DNA from: Comamonadaceae bacterium
Lineage (GTDB): Bacteria; Pseudomonadota; Gammaproteobacteria; Burkholderiales; Burkholderiaceae_C
Length of the DNA stretch: 64,000 nucleotides
NCBI GenBank assembly: GCA_027486755.1
Contig: JAIXOM010000041.1
Location: 1-64,000 of the forward strand
Reading direction: 5' to 3'
This document shows, in pieces, positions 1-12,347 of this stretch. The stretch's first letter is position 1. Every line of letters starts with the position of its first letter. The translations under genes and the position numbers were made by a program. The notes under the pieces were generated by a model. That model had not been told where the DNA came from. It worked only from the letters and a program-made list of their open reading frames with translations, and made no database searches.

Positions 1-1357
1 CTGCAACCGCGGATTGCGAAGCTGACTTTTGTGCCGCTTCAATCTTCGCTGCAAACTCAGGGCGGAAATGCTTGAGCATGGCGCGCACGGGCAGTGCGGC
101 GGCATCACCCAAGGCGCAAATCGTGCGGCCCATGATGTTTTCGGCCACGTTATCGAGCTTTTGCAAATCTTCTGGACGGCCTTGGCCGTGTTGGATGCGA
201 TCGACCATGCGCCAGAGCCAGCCGGTGCCCTCGCGGCAGGGGGTGCACTGACCACAGCTCTCGTGCATGTAGAAATACGACAGGCGCAACAGGCTCTTGA
301 CCATACAGCGGCTGTCATCCATCACGATCACCGCGCCCGAGCCCAGCATGGAGCCGGCCTTGGCGATCGAGTCGTAGTCCATGTCGGTGGCCATCATGAT
401 GTCGGCCGGCAGCACCGGCATGGACGAGCCACCCGGAATCACCGCCTTGAGCTGGCGGCCCGAGCGCACGCCGCCGGCCAGCTCGAGCAGCTTGGCAAAG
501 GGTGTGCCCAGTGGAACTTCAAAGTTGCCCGGGTTGTTGACATCGCCGCTGACGGTGAACAGCTTGGTGCCACCGTTATTGGGCTTGCCAATTTCCAAAT
601 AAGCCTGGCCGCTGTTGCGAATGATCCAGGGCACCGCGGCAAAGGTCTCGGTGTTGTTGATGGTCGTTGGCTTGCCGTACAGACCAAAGCTAGCGGGAAA
701 CGGCGGCTTGTAGCGCGGCTGGCCCTTCTTGCCTTCCAGCGACTCCAGCAGCGCGGTTTCCTCGCCGCAAATATAGGCACCAAAGCCATGCGTGGCATGC
801 AACTGGAAGGAAAAATTGCTGCCCAAGATCTTGTCGCCCAGCAGGCCCGCATCGCGCGCCTCCTGCAAGGCTTCTTCGAAGCGCTTGTAGGTCTGGAAGA
901 TCTCGCCATGGATGTAGTTGTAGCCCACCGAGATGCCCATGGCATAGGCAGCAATAGCCATACCCTCGATCACCACATGCGGGTTGTAGGTGAGGATGTC
1001 ACGGTCCTTGGCGGTACCCGGCTCGCCCTCGTCAGAGTTGCAGACCAGATATTTTTGGCCCGGGAACTGGCGGGGCATGAAGCTCCACTTCAGGCCGGTG
1101 GGGAAACCCGCGCCGCCACGGCCGCGCAGCGAGCTGGCTTTGACTTCAGCGATCACCTGATCGGGGGTGAGACCCTCGCCGCCGTCTTGGCCAAGGATTT
1201 TGCGCAGGGCCGCATAACCGCCCCGGGCCTCATAGTCCTTAAGGCGCCAGTTACTGCCATCGAGTCCCGCCATGATCTGCGGGCTGATGTGCCGGCCATG
1301 AAAGGAGCTTTGAACGCCGGTGGCCTTGAATTGCGAGAGGATGCTGGCAGCGTTCAT
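1..1357 (-). CDS. nuoF: NADH-quinone oxidoreductase subunit F (3' end off the window edge)
   Basis: Minus-strand frame from ATG at 1357 ([55 protein letters not shown]...), open to position 1 with no stop; overlaps nuoE in canonical nuo order. Missing from the ORF track because it has no stop in the window. Confidence 0.93.
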   Translation of the reverse strand, partial: MNAASILSQFKATGVQSSFHGRHISPQIMAGLDGSNWRLKDYEARGGYAALRKILGQDGGEGLTPDQVIAEVKASSLRGRGGAGFPTGLKWSFMPRQFPGQKYLVCNSDEGEPGTAKDRDILTYNPHVVIEGMAIAAYAMGISVGYNYIHGEIFQTYKRFEEALQEARDAGLLGDKILGSNFSFQLHATHGFGAYICGEETALLESLEGKKGQPRYKPPFPASFGLYGKPTTINNTETFAAVPWIIRNSGQAYLEIGKPNNGGTKLFTVSGDVNNPGNFEVPLGTPFAKLLELAGGVRSGRQLKAVIPGGSSMPVLPADIMMATDMDYDSIAKAGSMLGSGAVIVMDDSRCMVKSLLRLSYFYMHESCGQCTPCREGTGWLWRMVDRIQHGQGRPEDLQKLDNVAENIMGRTICALGDAAALPVRAMLKHFRPEFAAKIEAAQKSASQSAVA

Positions 1358-1848
1358 GCCTGGCCTTCCGCGGCCTTCAGGCCGTCAATCAACTGATCAA
1401 GCTTGTCATTGCTCATGAAGCTGCACATGTGGATGTCATTGACCAGCATCACCGGCGCGTCGGCGCAGGCGCCCAGGCATTCGGACTGCTGCAAGGTAAA
1501 CAGGCCGTCGGCGGTGGTATCGCCCATGGACACGCCCAGTTTTTCTTCCAGATGGGCCAATGCCTGGGTGCCGCTGCGCAACTGGCAGGGCAAATTGGTG
1601 CAGACGTTGAGCTTGTACTTTCCCAAAGGCTTTTGGTTGTACATGTTGTAGAAGGTGGTGACCTCGTGCACCGCCATCGGCGCCATGCCGAGGTAGTCGG
1701 CCACCGCCTTCTCGCTGGCCGTGCTCACATGGCCCTGCTCTTCCTGCACGATCTGCAAGCAGGCCATGACGGCCGACTGTTTCTGGTCGGCCGGGTATTT
1801 GGCAATCTCGCGGTCAAAGCGAGTGCGGGTCTGGTCGGAAAATATCAT
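1354..1848 (-). CDS. nuoE: NADH-quinone oxidoreductase subunit E
   Basis: 2Fe-2S thioredoxin-like NuoE protein ([11 protein letters not shown]...[17 protein letters not shown]); nuo operon context. Confidence 0.97.
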   Translation of the reverse strand: MIFSDQTRTRFDREIAKYPADQKQSAVMACLQIVQEEQGHVSTASEKAVADYLGMAPMAVHEVTTFYNMYNQKPLGKYKLNVCTNLPCQLRSGTQALAHLEEKLGVSMGDTTADGLFTLQQSECLGACADAPVMLVNDIHMCSFMSNDKLDQLIDGLKAAEGQA

Positions 1849-1854
1849 GGTGTC

Positions 1855-3108
1855 TCAGCGGTCGATTTCACCAAACACAATGTCCATGGTACCGATCACG
1901 GCCACCGCATCAGCAATCATGTGGCCGCGCGCCATTTCGTCCATGGCCGCCAGGTGGGCAAAGCCGGGCGGACGGATCTTGAGGCGATAAGGCTTGTTGG
2001 CCCCGTCACTGATCAGATAGATACCGAACTCGCCCTTGGGATGCTCCACCGCAGCATAGGCCTGGCCTTCGGGCACATGCATGCCTTCGGTAAAGAGCTT
2101 GAAGTGGTGAATGAGCTCTTCCATGTTCGACTTCATCGCCTCACGGGCAGGCGGCGCCACCTTATGGTCCTCGGTGATGACCGGGCCGGGGTTGGCGCGC
2201 AGCCAATCCACGCACTGACGAATGATGCGGTTGGACTGACGCATCTCCTCGATGCGCACCAGGTAACGGTCGTAACAGTCGCCGGTCTTGCCCACCGGGA
2301 TGTCGAAGTCCAGACGGTCATAGACGTCGTAGGGCTGCTGCTTGCGCAGGTCCCAGGCAATGCCCGAGCCGCGCAGCATTGCGCCGGTAAAGCCCAGGTT
2401 GAGCGCACGCTCGGGCGTGACCACGCCCACACCCACGGTGCGCTGCTTCCAGATGCGGTTGTCGGTGAGCAGAGTCTCGTACTCGTCGACCAGCTTGGGG
2501 AACTTTTGCACAAAGTCGTCGATGAAATCGAGCAGCGAGCCCTGGCGGTTTTCGTTCAAGGCCGCTATCGCCTTGGCATTGCGAACCTTGCTGGCCTTGT
2601 ACTGCGGCATGACCTCGGGCAGGTCACGGTAGACGCCGCCCGGTCGGAAATAGGCAGCATGCATGCGCGCACCCGAGACCGCCTCGTACATGTCGAACAA
2701 ACTCTCGCGCTCGCGAAAGCAGTAGATGAGGATGTTCATCGCACCGCAGTCAAAGCCGTGGCAGCCCAGCCAGAGCAGGTGATTGAGCAGGCGTGTGATC
2801 TCGCAATACATCACCCGGATGTACTGCGCGCGCACCGGCACATCGACACCCACCAGTTTCTCAATGGCCAGGCAATAGGCGTGCTCATTGCACATCATCG
2901 AGACATAGTCCAACCTGTCCATATAGGGCAGGGACTGGATGTAGGTGCGGCTTTCGGCCAGCTTTTCGGTGGCCCGGTGCAGCAATCCGATGTGCGGATC
3001 GGCGCGCTGTATCACCTCGCCGTCAAGCTCGAGCACCAGTCTGAGCACGCCGTGGGCAGCCGGGTGCTGGGGCCCGAAGTTCAGGGTGTAGTTCTTGATT
3101 TCTGCCAT
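1855..3108 (-). CDS. nuoD: NADH-quinone oxidoreductase subunit D
   Basis: [22 protein letters not shown]... and full-length NuoD features. Confidence 0.98.
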   Translation of the reverse strand: MAEIKNYTLNFGPQHPAAHGVLRLVLELDGEVIQRADPHIGLLHRATEKLAESRTYIQSLPYMDRLDYVSMMCNEHAYCLAIEKLVGVDVPVRAQYIRVMYCEITRLLNHLLWLGCHGFDCGAMNILIYCFRERESLFDMYEAVSGARMHAAYFRPGGVYRDLPEVMPQYKASKVRNAKAIAALNENRQGSLLDFIDDFVQKFPKLVDEYETLLTDNRIWKQRTVGVGVVTPERALNLGFTGAMLRGSGIAWDLRKQQPYDVYDRLDFDIPVGKTGDCYDRYLVRIEEMRQSNRIIRQCVDWLRANPGPVITEDHKVAPPAREAMKSNMEELIHHFKLFTEGMHVPEGQAYAAVEHPKGEFGIYLISDGANKPYRLKIRPPGFAHLAAMDEMARGHMIADAVAVIGTMDIVFGEIDR

Positions 3109-3125
3109 GGTGTTGCCCTCAGCCC

Positions 3126-3758
3126 TTACGGTCGGCCGGCGTAGCCGTCTTCGCGGAGGATGCGCGGCGTGACCTCGCGCAACTCTATGCTCACCGGCTG
3201 ATAGATCACGCGCTTTTGCTCGGGGTCGTAGCGCATCTCCACATGGCCGGTGGTCGGGAAATCCTTGCGGAAGGGGTGGCCGATAAAGCCGTAGTCCGTC
3301 AGGATCCGGCGCAGGTCGTTGTGGCCTTCAAAAATGATGCCGAACAGGTCGAAGGCCTCGCGCTCGAACCAGTTGGCCGCATTCCACAGCTCGTTGATCG
3401 AAGGCAGCACCGGAAAATCGTCGTCCGGGCAAAACACCTTGAGCCGCACCCGCTGGTTCAGGCTGACGGACAACAGATGCGAGATCACCGCAAAGCGCGG
3501 GCCCTCGTGCACACCGCCTTTGTAGTCACTGAAGTCGACGCCGCACAGGTCGATGAGCTGCTCAAACCGGCACTGCGGATGATCGCGCAGGATGGCCGCC
3601 GCATCCAGGTAATCGGCCGCGGCCACCAGCACCGTCACCTCACCGAGGGCCAGGCTCACCTGCCTGGCCTTGTCGCCCAGGGCGTCGGCCAGCGTCTGGC
3701 GCAGGCCGCCCGGAGCCGGAATCTGCTGAGCGGGGGTCAACACGGCATCAAAAGACAT
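3126..3758 (-). CDS. nuoC: NADH-quinone oxidoreductase subunit C
   Basis: NuoC 30 kDa subunit motif ([39 protein letters not shown]). Confidence 0.98.
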   Translation of the reverse strand: MSFDAVLTPAQQIPAPGGLRQTLADALGDKARQVSLALGEVTVLVAAADYLDAAAILRDHPQCRFEQLIDLCGVDFSDYKGGVHEGPRFAVISHLLSVSLNQRVRLKVFCPDDDFPVLPSINELWNAANWFEREAFDLFGIIFEGHNDLRRILTDYGFIGHPFRKDFPTTGHVEMRYDPEQKRVIYQPVSIELREVTPRILREDGYAGRP

Positions 3759-3759
3759 C

Positions 3760-4239
3760 TCAGGCCCTCGCTATGGTGTTGGTGCGGCGAATCTTTTGCT
3801 GCAACTGGATGATGCCGTAGAGCAGCGCCTCGGCCGTCGGCGGGCAGCCAGGCACATAGACATCCACCGGCACGATGCGGTCACAGCCGCGCACCACCGA
3901 ATAGCTGTAGTGGTAGTAGCCGCCGCCATTGGCGCAGGAGCCCATGGAGATGACCCAGCGCGGCTCAGACATCTGGTCGTAGACCTTGCGCAAAGCAGGG
4001 CCCATCTTGTTGCACAAGGTGCCGGCCACAATCATGAGATCGGACTGGCGGGGACTGGGGCGAAACAGCATACCGAAACGGTCAATGTCGTAGCGCGCCG
4101 CACCGGCATGCATCATCTCCACCGCACAGCAGGCCAGACCAAAGGTCATGGGCCATAGCGATCCGGTCTTGGCCCAGTTGACCACCGAGTCGTAACTGGT
4201 GGTCATGAACCCTTCGTTGAATACACCTTCAAGTGACAT
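3760..4239 (-). CDS. nuoB: NADH-quinone oxidoreductase subunit B
   Basis: NuoB ([22 protein letters not shown]...[14 protein letters not shown]); start chosen at [10 protein letters not shown] with upstream SD-like AAAGGTAGG. Confidence 0.97.
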   Translation of the reverse strand: MSLEGVFNEGFMTTSYDSVVNWAKTGSLWPMTFGLACCAVEMMHAGAARYDIDRFGMLFRPSPRQSDLMIVAGTLCNKMGPALRKVYDQMSEPRWVISMGSCANGGGYYHYSYSVVRGCDRIVPVDVYVPGCPPTAEALLYGIIQLQQKIRRTNTIARA

Positions 4240-4304
4240 AGACCTACCTTTGAGGCGAAAAGTCGCAGACAAGCATCAGCACAAGGCACAGGCAAGCGCG
4301 CCCC

Positions 4305-4664
4305 TCAATCCCAATCGAGGGCGCCTTTTTTCCATTCGTAGATGAAACCCACCACCAAGATGCCGAGAAAGACCATCATGGCCCAAAAGCCGACTAGGCC
4401 GATGTCCTTGAAGGCCACCGCCCAGGGAAAGAGGAAGGCGATCTCCAGATCAAAAATAATGAAGAGGATGGCCACCAGGTAGTAGCGCACATCAAACTTC
4501 ATGCGGGCATCTTCGAAGGCCTCGAAGCCACATTCGTAGGGGGAGTTTTTTTCGCTGTCCGGACGGTTGGGGCCAAGCACCCTGCCCAGGACTTGGGGAA
4601 CGACGCCGACTGCGATCCCCACCAGAATGAACAACAGAACTGGAAGGTACTGGTCGAGATTCAT
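4305..4664 (-). CDS. nuoA: NADH-quinone oxidoreductase subunit A
   Basis: NuoA ([43 protein letters not shown]). Confidence 0.97.
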   Translation of the reverse strand: MNLDQYLPVLLFILVGIAVGVVPQVLGRVLGPNRPDSEKNSPYECGFEAFEDARMKFDVRYYLVAILFIIFDLEIAFLFPWAVAFKDIGLVGFWAMMVFLGILVVGFIYEWKKGALDWD

Positions 4665-4773
4665 TGTGCGGTTCCGCCTCGCTCGCGCTCGAACATTGCA
4701 AAACCTCGAGCCTGTCCTTCAGACCTGACCCGAGGCTTGCAAAAGCCCTCTTGATGCGCTACTGCCCATTTTT

Positions 4774-4858
4774 TGGTGCGGACGGCGAGACTCGAACTCG
4801 CACAGCTTTCGCCACTACCCCCTCAAGATAGCGTGTCTACCAATTTCACCACGTCCGC
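4774..4858 (-). tRNA. tRNA-Leu (GAG anticodon)
   Basis: Reverse complement GCGGACGTGGTGAAATTGGTAGACACGCTATCTTGAGGGGGTAGTGGCGAAAGCTGTGCGAGTTCGAGTCTCGCCGTCCGCACCA: acceptor stem, long variable arm, TTCGAGTC T-loop, encoded CCA; anticodon loop TTGAGGG. Confidence 0.95.
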
Positions 4859-4997
4859 TTTACTTGTTCTTGCTTTGACCGATACAACCGGGCCTGAGGA
4901 CAGCCCGTCAAAGCGCCGGTAGTTTACCCCGAAAACCCGTGATTTCCCCGGGATAAGTGGCCAATACGCTGATGCAGACGCGGTGGCTTGGCCCAAT

Positions 4998-5390
4998 TTA
5001 CTTCGAGGGGATTTGCCCCGGGCCGGGAGCAGGTGGCACGGCAGCAGGCGCACTGGCCGCTGCAGCAGCACTGGCCGCGGGCGCAGCCCCCGGAATTTGT
5101 TGCGCTGCAGGCGCCGATGCGCCTTCGAGCACGCTCGAACTGCTGCGCGGCTGAGCGCTGCCAAAATAGGCCAGCCCGAGCGTACAGACGAAGAAAACCG
5201 CAGCCAAAGCCGAGGTCGAGCGCGAAAGAAAGTTAGCACTGCCCGAGGCGCCAAACAAACTGCCCGAGGTGCCGCTACCGAAGGCTGCACCCATATCGGC
5301 ACCTTTGCCGTGCTGAACCAGGATCAGTCCAATCATGGCCAAGGCGGAAAGAATCTGTACAGCCAATAAAACGGTCAAGAGAACATTCAT
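4998..5390 (-). CDS. secG: Protein translocase subunit SecG
   Basis: MNVLLTVLLAVQILSALAMIGLILVQHGKGADMGAAFGSGTSGSLFGASGSANFLSRSTSALA; adjacent to tpiA. Confidence 0.96.
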   Translation of the reverse strand: MNVLLTVLLAVQILSALAMIGLILVQHGKGADMGAAFGSGTSGSLFGASGSANFLSRSTSALAAVFFVCTLGLAYFGSAQPRSSSSVLEGASAPAAQQIPGAAPAASAAAAASAPAAVPPAPGPGQIPSK

Positions 5391-5419
5391 ACTCAACTCC
5401 AAATGCGTGTTGGGAAAAA

Positions 5420-6175
5420 TCAGCGCGCAGCGCCGATGATGGCCAGAAAGTCGGCCGCCTTCAGGGAAGCACCACCAATCAGTCCACCGTCAATATCAGC
5501 CTGGGCCAGCAAGCCTGCGGCATTGCCCGCATTCATGCTGCCACCGTAAAGAATCTTGATGCGTTCAGCCTGGGCGCTGGCCGCCTTAAGCTGCTCACGC
5601 AAACGCGCGTGCACCTCCTGGGCCTGCTCAATGGAAGCGGTTTTGCCGGTGCCTATGGCCCAAATCGGCTCGTAGGCCACCACAATCTCGTTGATGCAGT
5701 GCCCGTTGATGTGAATCACCGCAGCGAGTTGGCGCTTGACCACCTCAAAGGTCTGACCCGCCTCCCGCTGCTCCAGGGTTTCACCGAGGCAGACGATGGG
5801 GGTCATTCCGTGGGCCAGCGCCTGCTGAGCCTTCGCCGCCACCACCGCATCGGTCTCGCCGTGATACTGGCGGCGCTCGGAATGGCCGACGATGGCGTAG
5901 CGGCAGCCGAAATCCTTGAGCATGGCCGCGCTCAACTCACCGGTGTAAGCACCCGATGCATGGGCAGACACATCCTGCGCGCCCAAGGCCACTGCTTTAA
6001 GGCCCGGATGCTGCGCAGCGAGCACACGAAACTGTGCCCAATAGGGGGCAGGAATGCACACGGCCACCTGCGCAGGGGTCTGCGGACCCAAGCCGGCAGC
6101 CAGGGCACCGAGCAAGGCCACGTTGGCATCCAGAGTGCCATTCATCTTCCAGTTGCCGGCGATCAGTTGCGTCAT
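5420..6175 (-). CDS. tpiA: Triosephosphate isomerase
   Basis: [13 protein letters not shown]...[10 protein letters not shown]...[15 protein letters not shown]...ILYGGSMN. Confidence 0.98.
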   Translation of the reverse strand: MTQLIAGNWKMNGTLDANVALLGALAAGLGPQTPAQVAVCIPAPYWAQFRVLAAQHPGLKAVALGAQDVSAHASGAYTGELSAAMLKDFGCRYAIVGHSERRQYHGETDAVVAAKAQQALAHGMTPIVCLGETLEQREAGQTFEVVKRQLAAVIHINGHCINEIVVAYEPIWAIGTGKTASIEQAQEVHARLREQLKAASAQAERIKILYGGSMNAGNAAGLLAQADIDGGLIGGASLKAADFLAIIGAAR

Positions 6176-6186
6176 GGCTTGCAAGC

Positions 6187-7173
6187 TCACCAGGTCAGAA
6201 CCAACTTGCCGATGTGCTGGTTGGACTCCATCAGCGCATGCGCATGCGCGGCCTGAGCCGCCTCAAAGGTCTTGAAGATGACCGGAACAATGGCGCCGGA
6301 CTCGATCTGCGGCCAGACCTGCTCGCGCAGCTTGTCGGCGATGGCGGTTTTGAAGGCCACCGAGCGGGGACGCAGGGTCGAGCCGTAAACGCTCAAGCGC
6401 CGCCGCAGCACCAAACCGGCATTGATTTCTGCCTTAATGCCGCCCTGCACTGCAATGATGGCCAGCCGGCCGTCATCGGCCAAACACTCGATTTCGCGGG
6501 CAACATAGCTGCCGGCAACCATGTCCAGGATGGCGTTGACGCCTCGACCCTCGGTGATGCGCCGGACCTCGGCCACGAAATCCTCGGTCTTGTAATTGAT
6601 GGCGTGGCTCGCGCCGAGCGCCAAGCAGGCTTTGACCTTGTCCTCGTTACCCACCGTCACGATGACCTGGACGCCAGCGGCCTTGGCCATCTGGATCGCC
6701 GTCACGCCGATGCCGCTGGAGCCGCCCTGAACCAACAAGGTCTCACCCGCTTTAAGCGCGCAACGATCGAAGACATTGCTCCAGACCGTGAAGAAGGTCT
6801 CGGGCAAAGACGCGGCCTGCACATCGCTCAAGCCCTGAGGCACCGGCAGGCACTGGCCCACCGGCGCGGCACACAGCTGGGCATAGCCACCGCCGGCCAC
6901 CAATGCGCACACCCTCTGGCCCAGGCGCAAGCCACGCGAGGCCATGGCCTGAGTGTCGCCGCCAACAATCTCGCCGGCCACTTCCAGCCCTGGAATGTCA
7001 GACGCGCCGGGCGGCATCGGATAGTTTCCGGTGCGCTGCAGCACATCGGGCCTGTTCACCCCACTGGCACCCACACGGATGAGTACTTCCCCAACGCCAG
7101 CCTGAGCATCAGGGCGTTCGATCAGGCGCAGCACTTCAGGCGCGCCGTAGGCAGAGATCTCGACAGCTTTCAT
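6187..7173 (-). CDS. NAD(P)H-quinone oxidoreductase, zinc-type ADH/PIG3 family
   Basis: [54 protein letters not shown]...[21 protein letters not shown]. Confidence 0.9.
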   Translation of the reverse strand: MKAVEISAYGAPEVLRLIERPDAQAGVGEVLIRVGASGVNRPDVLQRTGNYPMPPGASDIPGLEVAGEIVGGDTQAMASRGLRLGQRVCALVAGGGYAQLCAAPVGQCLPVPQGLSDVQAASLPETFFTVWSNVFDRCALKAGETLLVQGGSSGIGVTAIQMAKAAGVQVIVTVGNEDKVKACLALGASHAINYKTEDFVAEVRRITEGRGVNAILDMVAGSYVAREIECLADDGRLAIIAVQGGIKAEINAGLVLRRRLSVYGSTLRPRSVAFKTAIADKLREQVWPQIESGAIVPVIFKTFEAAQAAHAHALMESNQHIGKLVLTW

Positions 7174-7216
7174 GGCAGCACTTTTTGGGCCCCAGCGGCG
7201 AGCCGGGGCCGAGGCA

Positions 7217-9322
7217 TCAATCCTGAGCAGGCCTCTCAATCAGTGCCTTCATCGACAGCTTGACGCGACCCTTCTCGTCCGTCTCGAGCACCTTGACGCG
7301 CACGACTTGGCCTTCGGAGAGGTAGTCGGTGACTTTTTCGACGCGCTCATGGGCGATCTGGCTGATGTGCAGCAGACCGTCCTTACCCGGCAAGAGGTTG
7401 ACCAGGGCACCGAAGTCGAGCAGTTTGGTGATCGGGCCTTCATAGACCTTGCCGATTTCAACCTCAGCGGTGATTTCCTCGATGCGGCGCTTTGCCTCGT
7501 CGGCCTTGGCCGCTTCGGTGGCGGCGATGGTGATGGTGCCGTCTTCCTCGATATTGATCTGGCAGCCGGTCTCCTCGGTCAGCGCACGGATGACAGCACC
7601 GCCTTTGCCGATCACGTCGCGGATCTTGTCCGGGTTGATCTTCATGGTGAACAGCTTGGGCGCGAAGCTAGAGACCTCGGTCTTGGCTTCGCCCATGGCG
7701 TCCTGCATCTTGCCCAGGATGTGCATGCGCGCTTCCTTGGCCTGGGCCAGGGCGACTTGCATAATTTCCTTGGTGATGCCCTGGATCTTGATGTCCATCT
7801 GCAAAGCGGTAATGCCGTTGGTCGTTCCGGCCACCTTGAAGTCCATGTCGCCGAGGTGGTCCTCGTCGCCCAGGATGTCGGTGAGCACCGCAAAGCGGTT
7901 GTCTTCTTTGATCAGGCCCATGGCGATGCCGGCCACATGGGCTTTGAGCGGCACGCCGGCGTCCATCAGCGACAGGCAACCGCCGCAAACCGAAGCCATG
8001 GAAGAGGAGCCATTGGACTCGGTGATCTCAGAGACCACACGCATGGTGTATGGAAACTCTTCCTTGCTGGGCAGCACCGCCACCAGGGCGCGCTTGGCCA
8101 GACGGCCGTGGCCGATTTCGCGGCGCTTGGGGCTGCCCACGCGGCCGGTCTCGCCGGTGGCAAACGGGGGCATGTTGTAGTGCAGCAGGAAGCGGTCTTC
8201 ATAGTCGCCCGACAAAGCGTCGATGCGCTGGGCATCTCGCTCAGTACCCAGCGTAGCCACCACCAGCGCCTGGGTTTCACCACGGGTGAACAGGGCCGAG
8301 CCGTGGGTGCGCGGCAGCACCGAATTGCGAATTTCGATGGGACGCACAGTACGCGTGTCGCGGCCGTCGATGCGCGGCTCGCCAGCCAGGATCTGGCTGC
8401 GCACGATCTTGGCCTCAATTTCAAACAACAAACCTTCGACCTTCACCGCATCGAAAGCCATGCCGGCCGCGGTCAAGCCGTCCTTGGTCTCGGCATAAGC
8501 CACGCGACAGGCCTGGGTGCGGGCCTGCTTGCTCCGGATCTGGTAGGCGGCCTGCAGCTTGCCCTGGGCCAGCTCATTGACCTTGGCGATCAGAGGCTCG
8601 TCCTTGGCCGGAGCTTGCCAGCTCCAGACCGGCTTGCCTGCATCGCGCACCAGTTCATGAATGGCTTCGATCGCTACCTTGCCCTGGTCATGACCGAACA
8701 CCACCGCGCCAAGCATGATGTCTTCGGGCAGTTGCTGGGCCTCAGACTCGACCATCAACACGGCCGCTTCGGTGCCAGCCACCACCAAATCCATCTGGGA
8801 CTGTGCCAGTTGCTCTTTGCTGGGGTTGAGCACGTATTGACCATCGACATAGCCGACCCGGGCGGCGCCAATCGGACCATTAAAAGGAATGCCGGACACA
8901 GCCAGGGCGGCGCTCGAAGCGATCAGGGCCGGAATATCACCCTCGACCTGCGGGTTGAGCGAAAGCACATGGACGACCACCTGCACTTCGTTGAAAAAGC
9001 CATCCGGGAAAAGCGGGCGGATCGGGCGATCAATCAGGCGCGAGGTCAGGGTCTCGAACTCGCTGGGACGGCCTTCACGCTTGAAAAAGCTGCCGGGAAT
9101 CCTGCCAGCGGCATAGGCCTTCTCGAGGTAGTCAACGGTCAGCGGGAAAAAGTCCTGGCCCGGCTTGGCATCGGTGCGTGCCACCACGGTGGCCAGCACC
9201 ACAGTGCCTTCCATATCTACCAGCACTGCACCGGTAGATTGGCGAGCGATCTCGCCGGTTTCCAAGGTGACCTTGTGCTGGCCCCACTGAAACGTTTTGC
9301 TAACTTTATTAAAGATACTCAT
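7217..9322 (-). CDS. pnp: Polyribonucleotide nucleotidyltransferase
   Basis: Full-length PNPase with KH ([25 protein letters not shown]) and S1 domains; start [15 protein letters not shown]; next to rpsO. Confidence 0.98.
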   Translation of the reverse strand: MSIFNKVSKTFQWGQHKVTLETGEIARQSTGAVLVDMEGTVVLATVVARTDAKPGQDFFPLTVDYLEKAYAAGRIPGSFFKREGRPSEFETLTSRLIDRPIRPLFPDGFFNEVQVVVHVLSLNPQVEGDIPALIASSAALAVSGIPFNGPIGAARVGYVDGQYVLNPSKEQLAQSQMDLVVAGTEAAVLMVESEAQQLPEDIMLGAVVFGHDQGKVAIEAIHELVRDAGKPVWSWQAPAKDEPLIAKVNELAQGKLQAAYQIRSKQARTQACRVAYAETKDGLTAAGMAFDAVKVEGLLFEIEAKIVRSQILAGEPRIDGRDTRTVRPIEIRNSVLPRTHGSALFTRGETQALVVATLGTERDAQRIDALSGDYEDRFLLHYNMPPFATGETGRVGSPKRREIGHGRLAKRALVAVLPSKEEFPYTMRVVSEITESNGSSSMASVCGGCLSLMDAGVPLKAHVAGIAMGLIKEDNRFAVLTDILGDEDHLGDMDFKVAGTTNGITALQMDIKIQGITKEIMQVALAQAKEARMHILGKMQDAMGEAKTEVSSFAPKLFTMKINPDKIRDVIGKGGAVIRALTEETGCQINIEEDGTITIAATEAAKADEAKRRIEEITAEVEIGKVYEGPITKLLDFGALVNLLPGKDGLLHISQIAHERVEKVTDYLSEGQVVRVKVLETDEKGRVKLSMKALIERPAQD

Positions 9323-9471
9323 CGTCGATCTCCATGGCTTGAAATGAGGGCATGAGGCTGCCCTGAGGGGCCCGGAGCTGGGCTGGAGAACACGATGCCA
9401 TTCCAAAAAAAACCGACCGCAGTTTCTTGTGGAATGACACAGCGCGTGTTCGAGGGGCCTTGCTCCGAAGT

Positions 9472-9507
9472 AAAAAGCGCCTGAGCCAGCGAACCAACTC
9501 AGGCGCT
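9472..9507 (-). terminator. Rho-independent terminator downstream of rpsO (minus strand)
   Basis: Perfect 10-bp stem AGCGCCTGAG/CTCAGGCGCT followed on the minus strand by TTTTTA. Confidence 0.8.
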
Positions 9508-9526
9508 CTTGTCTGTCATCCGGCGC

Positions 9527-9793
9527 TTACTTGCGCAGGCCCAGCTTGGCGATCAGCGCGGTATAGCGATCAGCGTCCTTGGCCTTGAGGTAGTCCAGCA
9601 ACTTGCGACGGCGGCTGACCATGCGCAGCAGGCCGCGGCGACCATGGTGGTCCTTACCGTGGGTTTTAAAGTGGGGGGTGAGTTCGTTGATGCGGCCGGT
9701 CAGCAGCGCGACCTGAACTTCCGGGCTACCGGTGTCACCAGCGGAGCGGGCGTTGGCCGCAACAATGCCGGCCTTGATGTCTTTGGCGATCAT
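9527..9793 (-). CDS. rpsO: 30S ribosomal protein S15
   Basis: [70 protein letters not shown]. Confidence 0.98.
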   Translation of the reverse strand: MIAKDIKAGIVAANARSAGDTGSPEVQVALLTGRINELTPHFKTHGKDHHGRRGLLRMVSRRRKLLDYLKAKDADRYTALIAKLGLRK

Positions 9794-9892
9794 GAAGTTT
9801 CCTTGACTTGCGAACGCAGCAGTCAAAAGGACCGCCCGCGCCGTGTTGGTTTTAAACCCTTCAGCTGGGCCTAAACCCAGCGAAGCCGACGA

Positions 9893-11062
9893 TTATAGCC
9901 CGATCCAGCCGGCCAGCCTATCGGCCCCCTGGCGCAGCCGCTGCAGGTCTGCGCTGGCAAAGCACCAGCGCAACCAGCCCTGCATTTCATCTTGAGAGCT
10001 GTCATGGAAGGCATGACCGGGCGCCAGCCCCAGGCCGGCCTCGCGCACCAGCCGCTGGGCCAGACCCAGGCTGTCGGGGTACTGCGGCATGCATAAAAAA
10101 GCATACATAGCCCCGGGTGCCGGCGCCACTTGCACCCCGGGCAAGGCCTGCAGCAGGGGCAACAGGGTGTCTCGGCATAGGCGCAGGTGGTCGACCACAG
10201 CCGGGGTGATCTGCTCGGCATGGGCCAGCGCCGCCAGGCCCGCCCTTTGCACAAACACGGGCAGGCAGGAGGTATTGAACTCGATCAATTTGGCCAAGGC
10301 TGGCGTCATCGCCGGCGGTACCGTCAGCCAGCCCAGACGCCAACCGGTCATCAGAAAGCTCTTGGAAAAGCTGTTGACCACCACCAAACGGTCATCGGGC
10401 GCGGCTAGATCCAAGAAGCTGGGCGCGCACTCGCCAGGGGCGCCGGCAAAGTAGAGGCGCTCATAGACCTCGTCGGCCACGATCCAGATGCCATGGCGGC
10501 GGCAGTGGGCCAGGATCTGGGCCTGCTCGCCGCGGCTCAATGTCCAGCCGGTCGGGTTGTTGGGCGAATTGAGGACCAAAGCCCGGGTCTGAGGACCCAG
10601 GGCCGCTAGCAATTCATCCATGTCCAGAGACCAGCGGCCCTGGTGCGGGCGCAGACTGAGCGTGCGCACATGCGCCCCCATGACCCTGGGCTGGGCCACC
10701 AGGTTGGGCCAGACCGGCGTCACCACCACCACCGAATCGCCGGGGTCGAGCAGAGCCTGGGCGGTGAGCATCAGGCCGTTGACGCCACCAGCGGTAAGCG
10801 CCATACGCTCCGGACCTATGGCCTGCCCATGCAGCGCGCTGCAGTAGTCAGCCAGGGCCTCGCGCAGCGTGGCCAGGCCCAGGTTGTGGCTGTAGAAGGT
10901 TTCACCAGCAGCCAAGGAGGCGCTGGCCGCATCACGAATCACCGCCGGCGTGGGCTCGTCGCTCTCGCCAAACCAGAACTTGAGCACATCGCTCTGATCC
11001 AGGGCTGCGTTGGCAACCACCCGGATCATGGATTCGCCAAGCTGGGCGACAGTCGCTCTCAT
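9893..11062 (-). CDS. PLP-dependent aminotransferase (class I/II)
   Basis: NSPNNPTGWTLSRGEQAQIL...VVNSFSKSFLMTGWRLGW aminotransferase motifs. Confidence 0.88.
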   Translation of the reverse strand: MRATVAQLGESMIRVVANAALDQSDVLKFWFGESDEPTPAVIRDAASASLAAGETFYSHNLGLATLREALADYCSALHGQAIGPERMALTAGGVNGLMLTAQALLDPGDSVVVVTPVWPNLVAQPRVMGAHVRTLSLRPHQGRWSLDMDELLAALGPQTRALVLNSPNNPTGWTLSRGEQAQILAHCRRHGIWIVADEVYERLYFAGAPGECAPSFLDLAAPDDRLVVVNSFSKSFLMTGWRLGWLTVPPAMTPALAKLIEFNTSCLPVFVQRAGLAALAHAEQITPAVVDHLRLCRDTLLPLLQALPGVQVAPAPGAMYAFLCMPQYPDSLGLAQRLVREAGLGLAPGHAFHDSSQDEMQGWLRWCFASADLQRLRQGADRLAGWIGL

Positions 11063-11066
11063 TGCA

Positions 11067-12347
11067 TTAGCGGCTGGGCCGCACCATCTTGCAGCTGTGG
11101 TCCTGCTGGGCCTGCTCGGCGCTGACCGTCTTGACCACGCGAAAACCGTAGCCCGAGCCCTCGGCATCAAAACGCACAGCAGGGCTGCCCTGCCTGTCCA
11201 TGATCACCACCCGCAAATCCTGCTGGAACTGATGGTCGGCCGCCCGCATACGGCCGCTGTGGCCCGCCATGCTGAGCTCAGCCCGCTCGAGCTGGCCTGC
11301 GATGGCTGCGGCCTCCAGGCCCTGGGCCCTTTCGATGGCCTGGGCCAGCGCCTCCATCATCAGCTGCATGCGCATATGCACGTAATCGTCCTGCGGGCGT
11401 GGAAAGCGCTGGCGAAAGCTTTGGTAGAACTGCAGCGCCGGCTCACCTGGCACATTGGCGAACCACTCGGCCACCGCCACCACCTTGCCCACGCCGGCCT
11501 CACCCAGCACACCGGGCACGCCCAAGGCGTTGCCGTAGAAGGTGTAGAACTTGCCGTCAAACCCAACATCGCGGGCGGCCTTAACCAGCAGCGTCAAGTC
11601 ATTGCCGAAATTGCCAGTGAGCACCGCCTGGGCGCCGCTGAGCTTGATCTTGGTGGCATAGGGAATGAAGTCCTTGACACGGCCCAGGGGGTGCAACTCG
11701 TCGCCGACGATCTGCATGTCCGGACGCAGCGCCGCAAGCTGCCTGCGCCCCTCACGCAGCACCGCCTGGCCAAAACTGTAGTCCTGCCCGATCAGGTAAA
11801 TCTTCTGCACGGCCCTGTCCTCGCGCAGCACCTGCATCAAGGCAGCCATGCGCATATCGGCATGGGCGTCAAAACGAAAGTGCCAGAAGCTGCAGCGCTC
11901 ATTGGTGAGCACCGGGTCGACCGCCGCGTAGTTGAGAAACACCACGCGCTTATCGGGCTCGCGCTCATTGTGCTTGCCAATCGCGTCGATCAGAGCAGCG
12001 GCCACGGCCGAAGAATTGCCCTGCATCACGATGCGTATACCGTCATCAATGGCCGAGCGCAAGGCAGCCAGCGCCTCCTCGCTCTGGCCTTTGCTGTCGT
12101 AGCGCACCATCTGCAGCGGCCTGGCGCCACCGGGCAGCCTGAGGCCACCGCGCGCGTTGACCCGCTCGGTAGCCCAGACCAAGTTGCGAAAGGCCGCCTC
12201 GCCACCGGCGGCCAGCGGCCCCGACAAGGTTTCAATGAGTGCGATGCGCACTGGCGCTTGAGCCCAAACCGAGGTGCCCAAGCAAAAAATCCACAGCAGG
12301 CAGCAGCGTTTGAAGAGCGTCAGCATAGAGGCAGTGCGGTACATCAT
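11067..12347 (-). CDS. Branched-chain amino acid-type ABC transporter substrate-binding protein
   Basis: Signal peptide plus [37 protein letters not shown]...[16 protein letters not shown] (LivK/periplasmic-binding type I). Confidence 0.8.
   Translation of the reverse strand: MMYRTASMLTLFKRCCLLWIFCLGTSVWAQAPVRIALIETLSGPLAAGGEAAFRNLVWATERVNARGGLRLPGGARPLQMVRYDSKGQSEEALAALRSAIDDGIRIVMQGNSSAVAAALIDAIGKHNEREPDKRVVFLNYAAVDPVLTNERCSFWHFRFDAHADMRMAALMQVLREDRAVQKIYLIGQDYSFGQAVLREGRRQLAALRPDMQIVGDELHPLGRVKDFIPYATKIKLSGAQAVLTGNFGNDLTLLVKAARDVGFDGKFYTFYGNALGVPGVLGEAGVGKVVAVAEWFANVPGEPALQFYQSFRQRFPRPQDDYVHMRMQLMMEALAQAIERAQGLEAAAIAGQLERAELSMAGHSGRMRAADHQFQQDLRVVIMDRQGSPAVRFDAEGSGYGFRVVKTVSAEQAQQDHSCKMVRPSR

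Noticed and set aside
29-1396. 455-aa plus-strand ORF at the window start
   Set aside because: Antisense to nuoF/nuoE, which match conserved proteins; low-complexity His/Ala/Gly-rich translation typical of high-GC antisense frames.
1429-3144. 571-aa plus-strand ORF
   Set aside because: Antisense of nuoE-nuoD.
7172-9355. 727-aa plus-strand ORF
   Set aside because: Exact antisense of pnp; no protein-like motifs.
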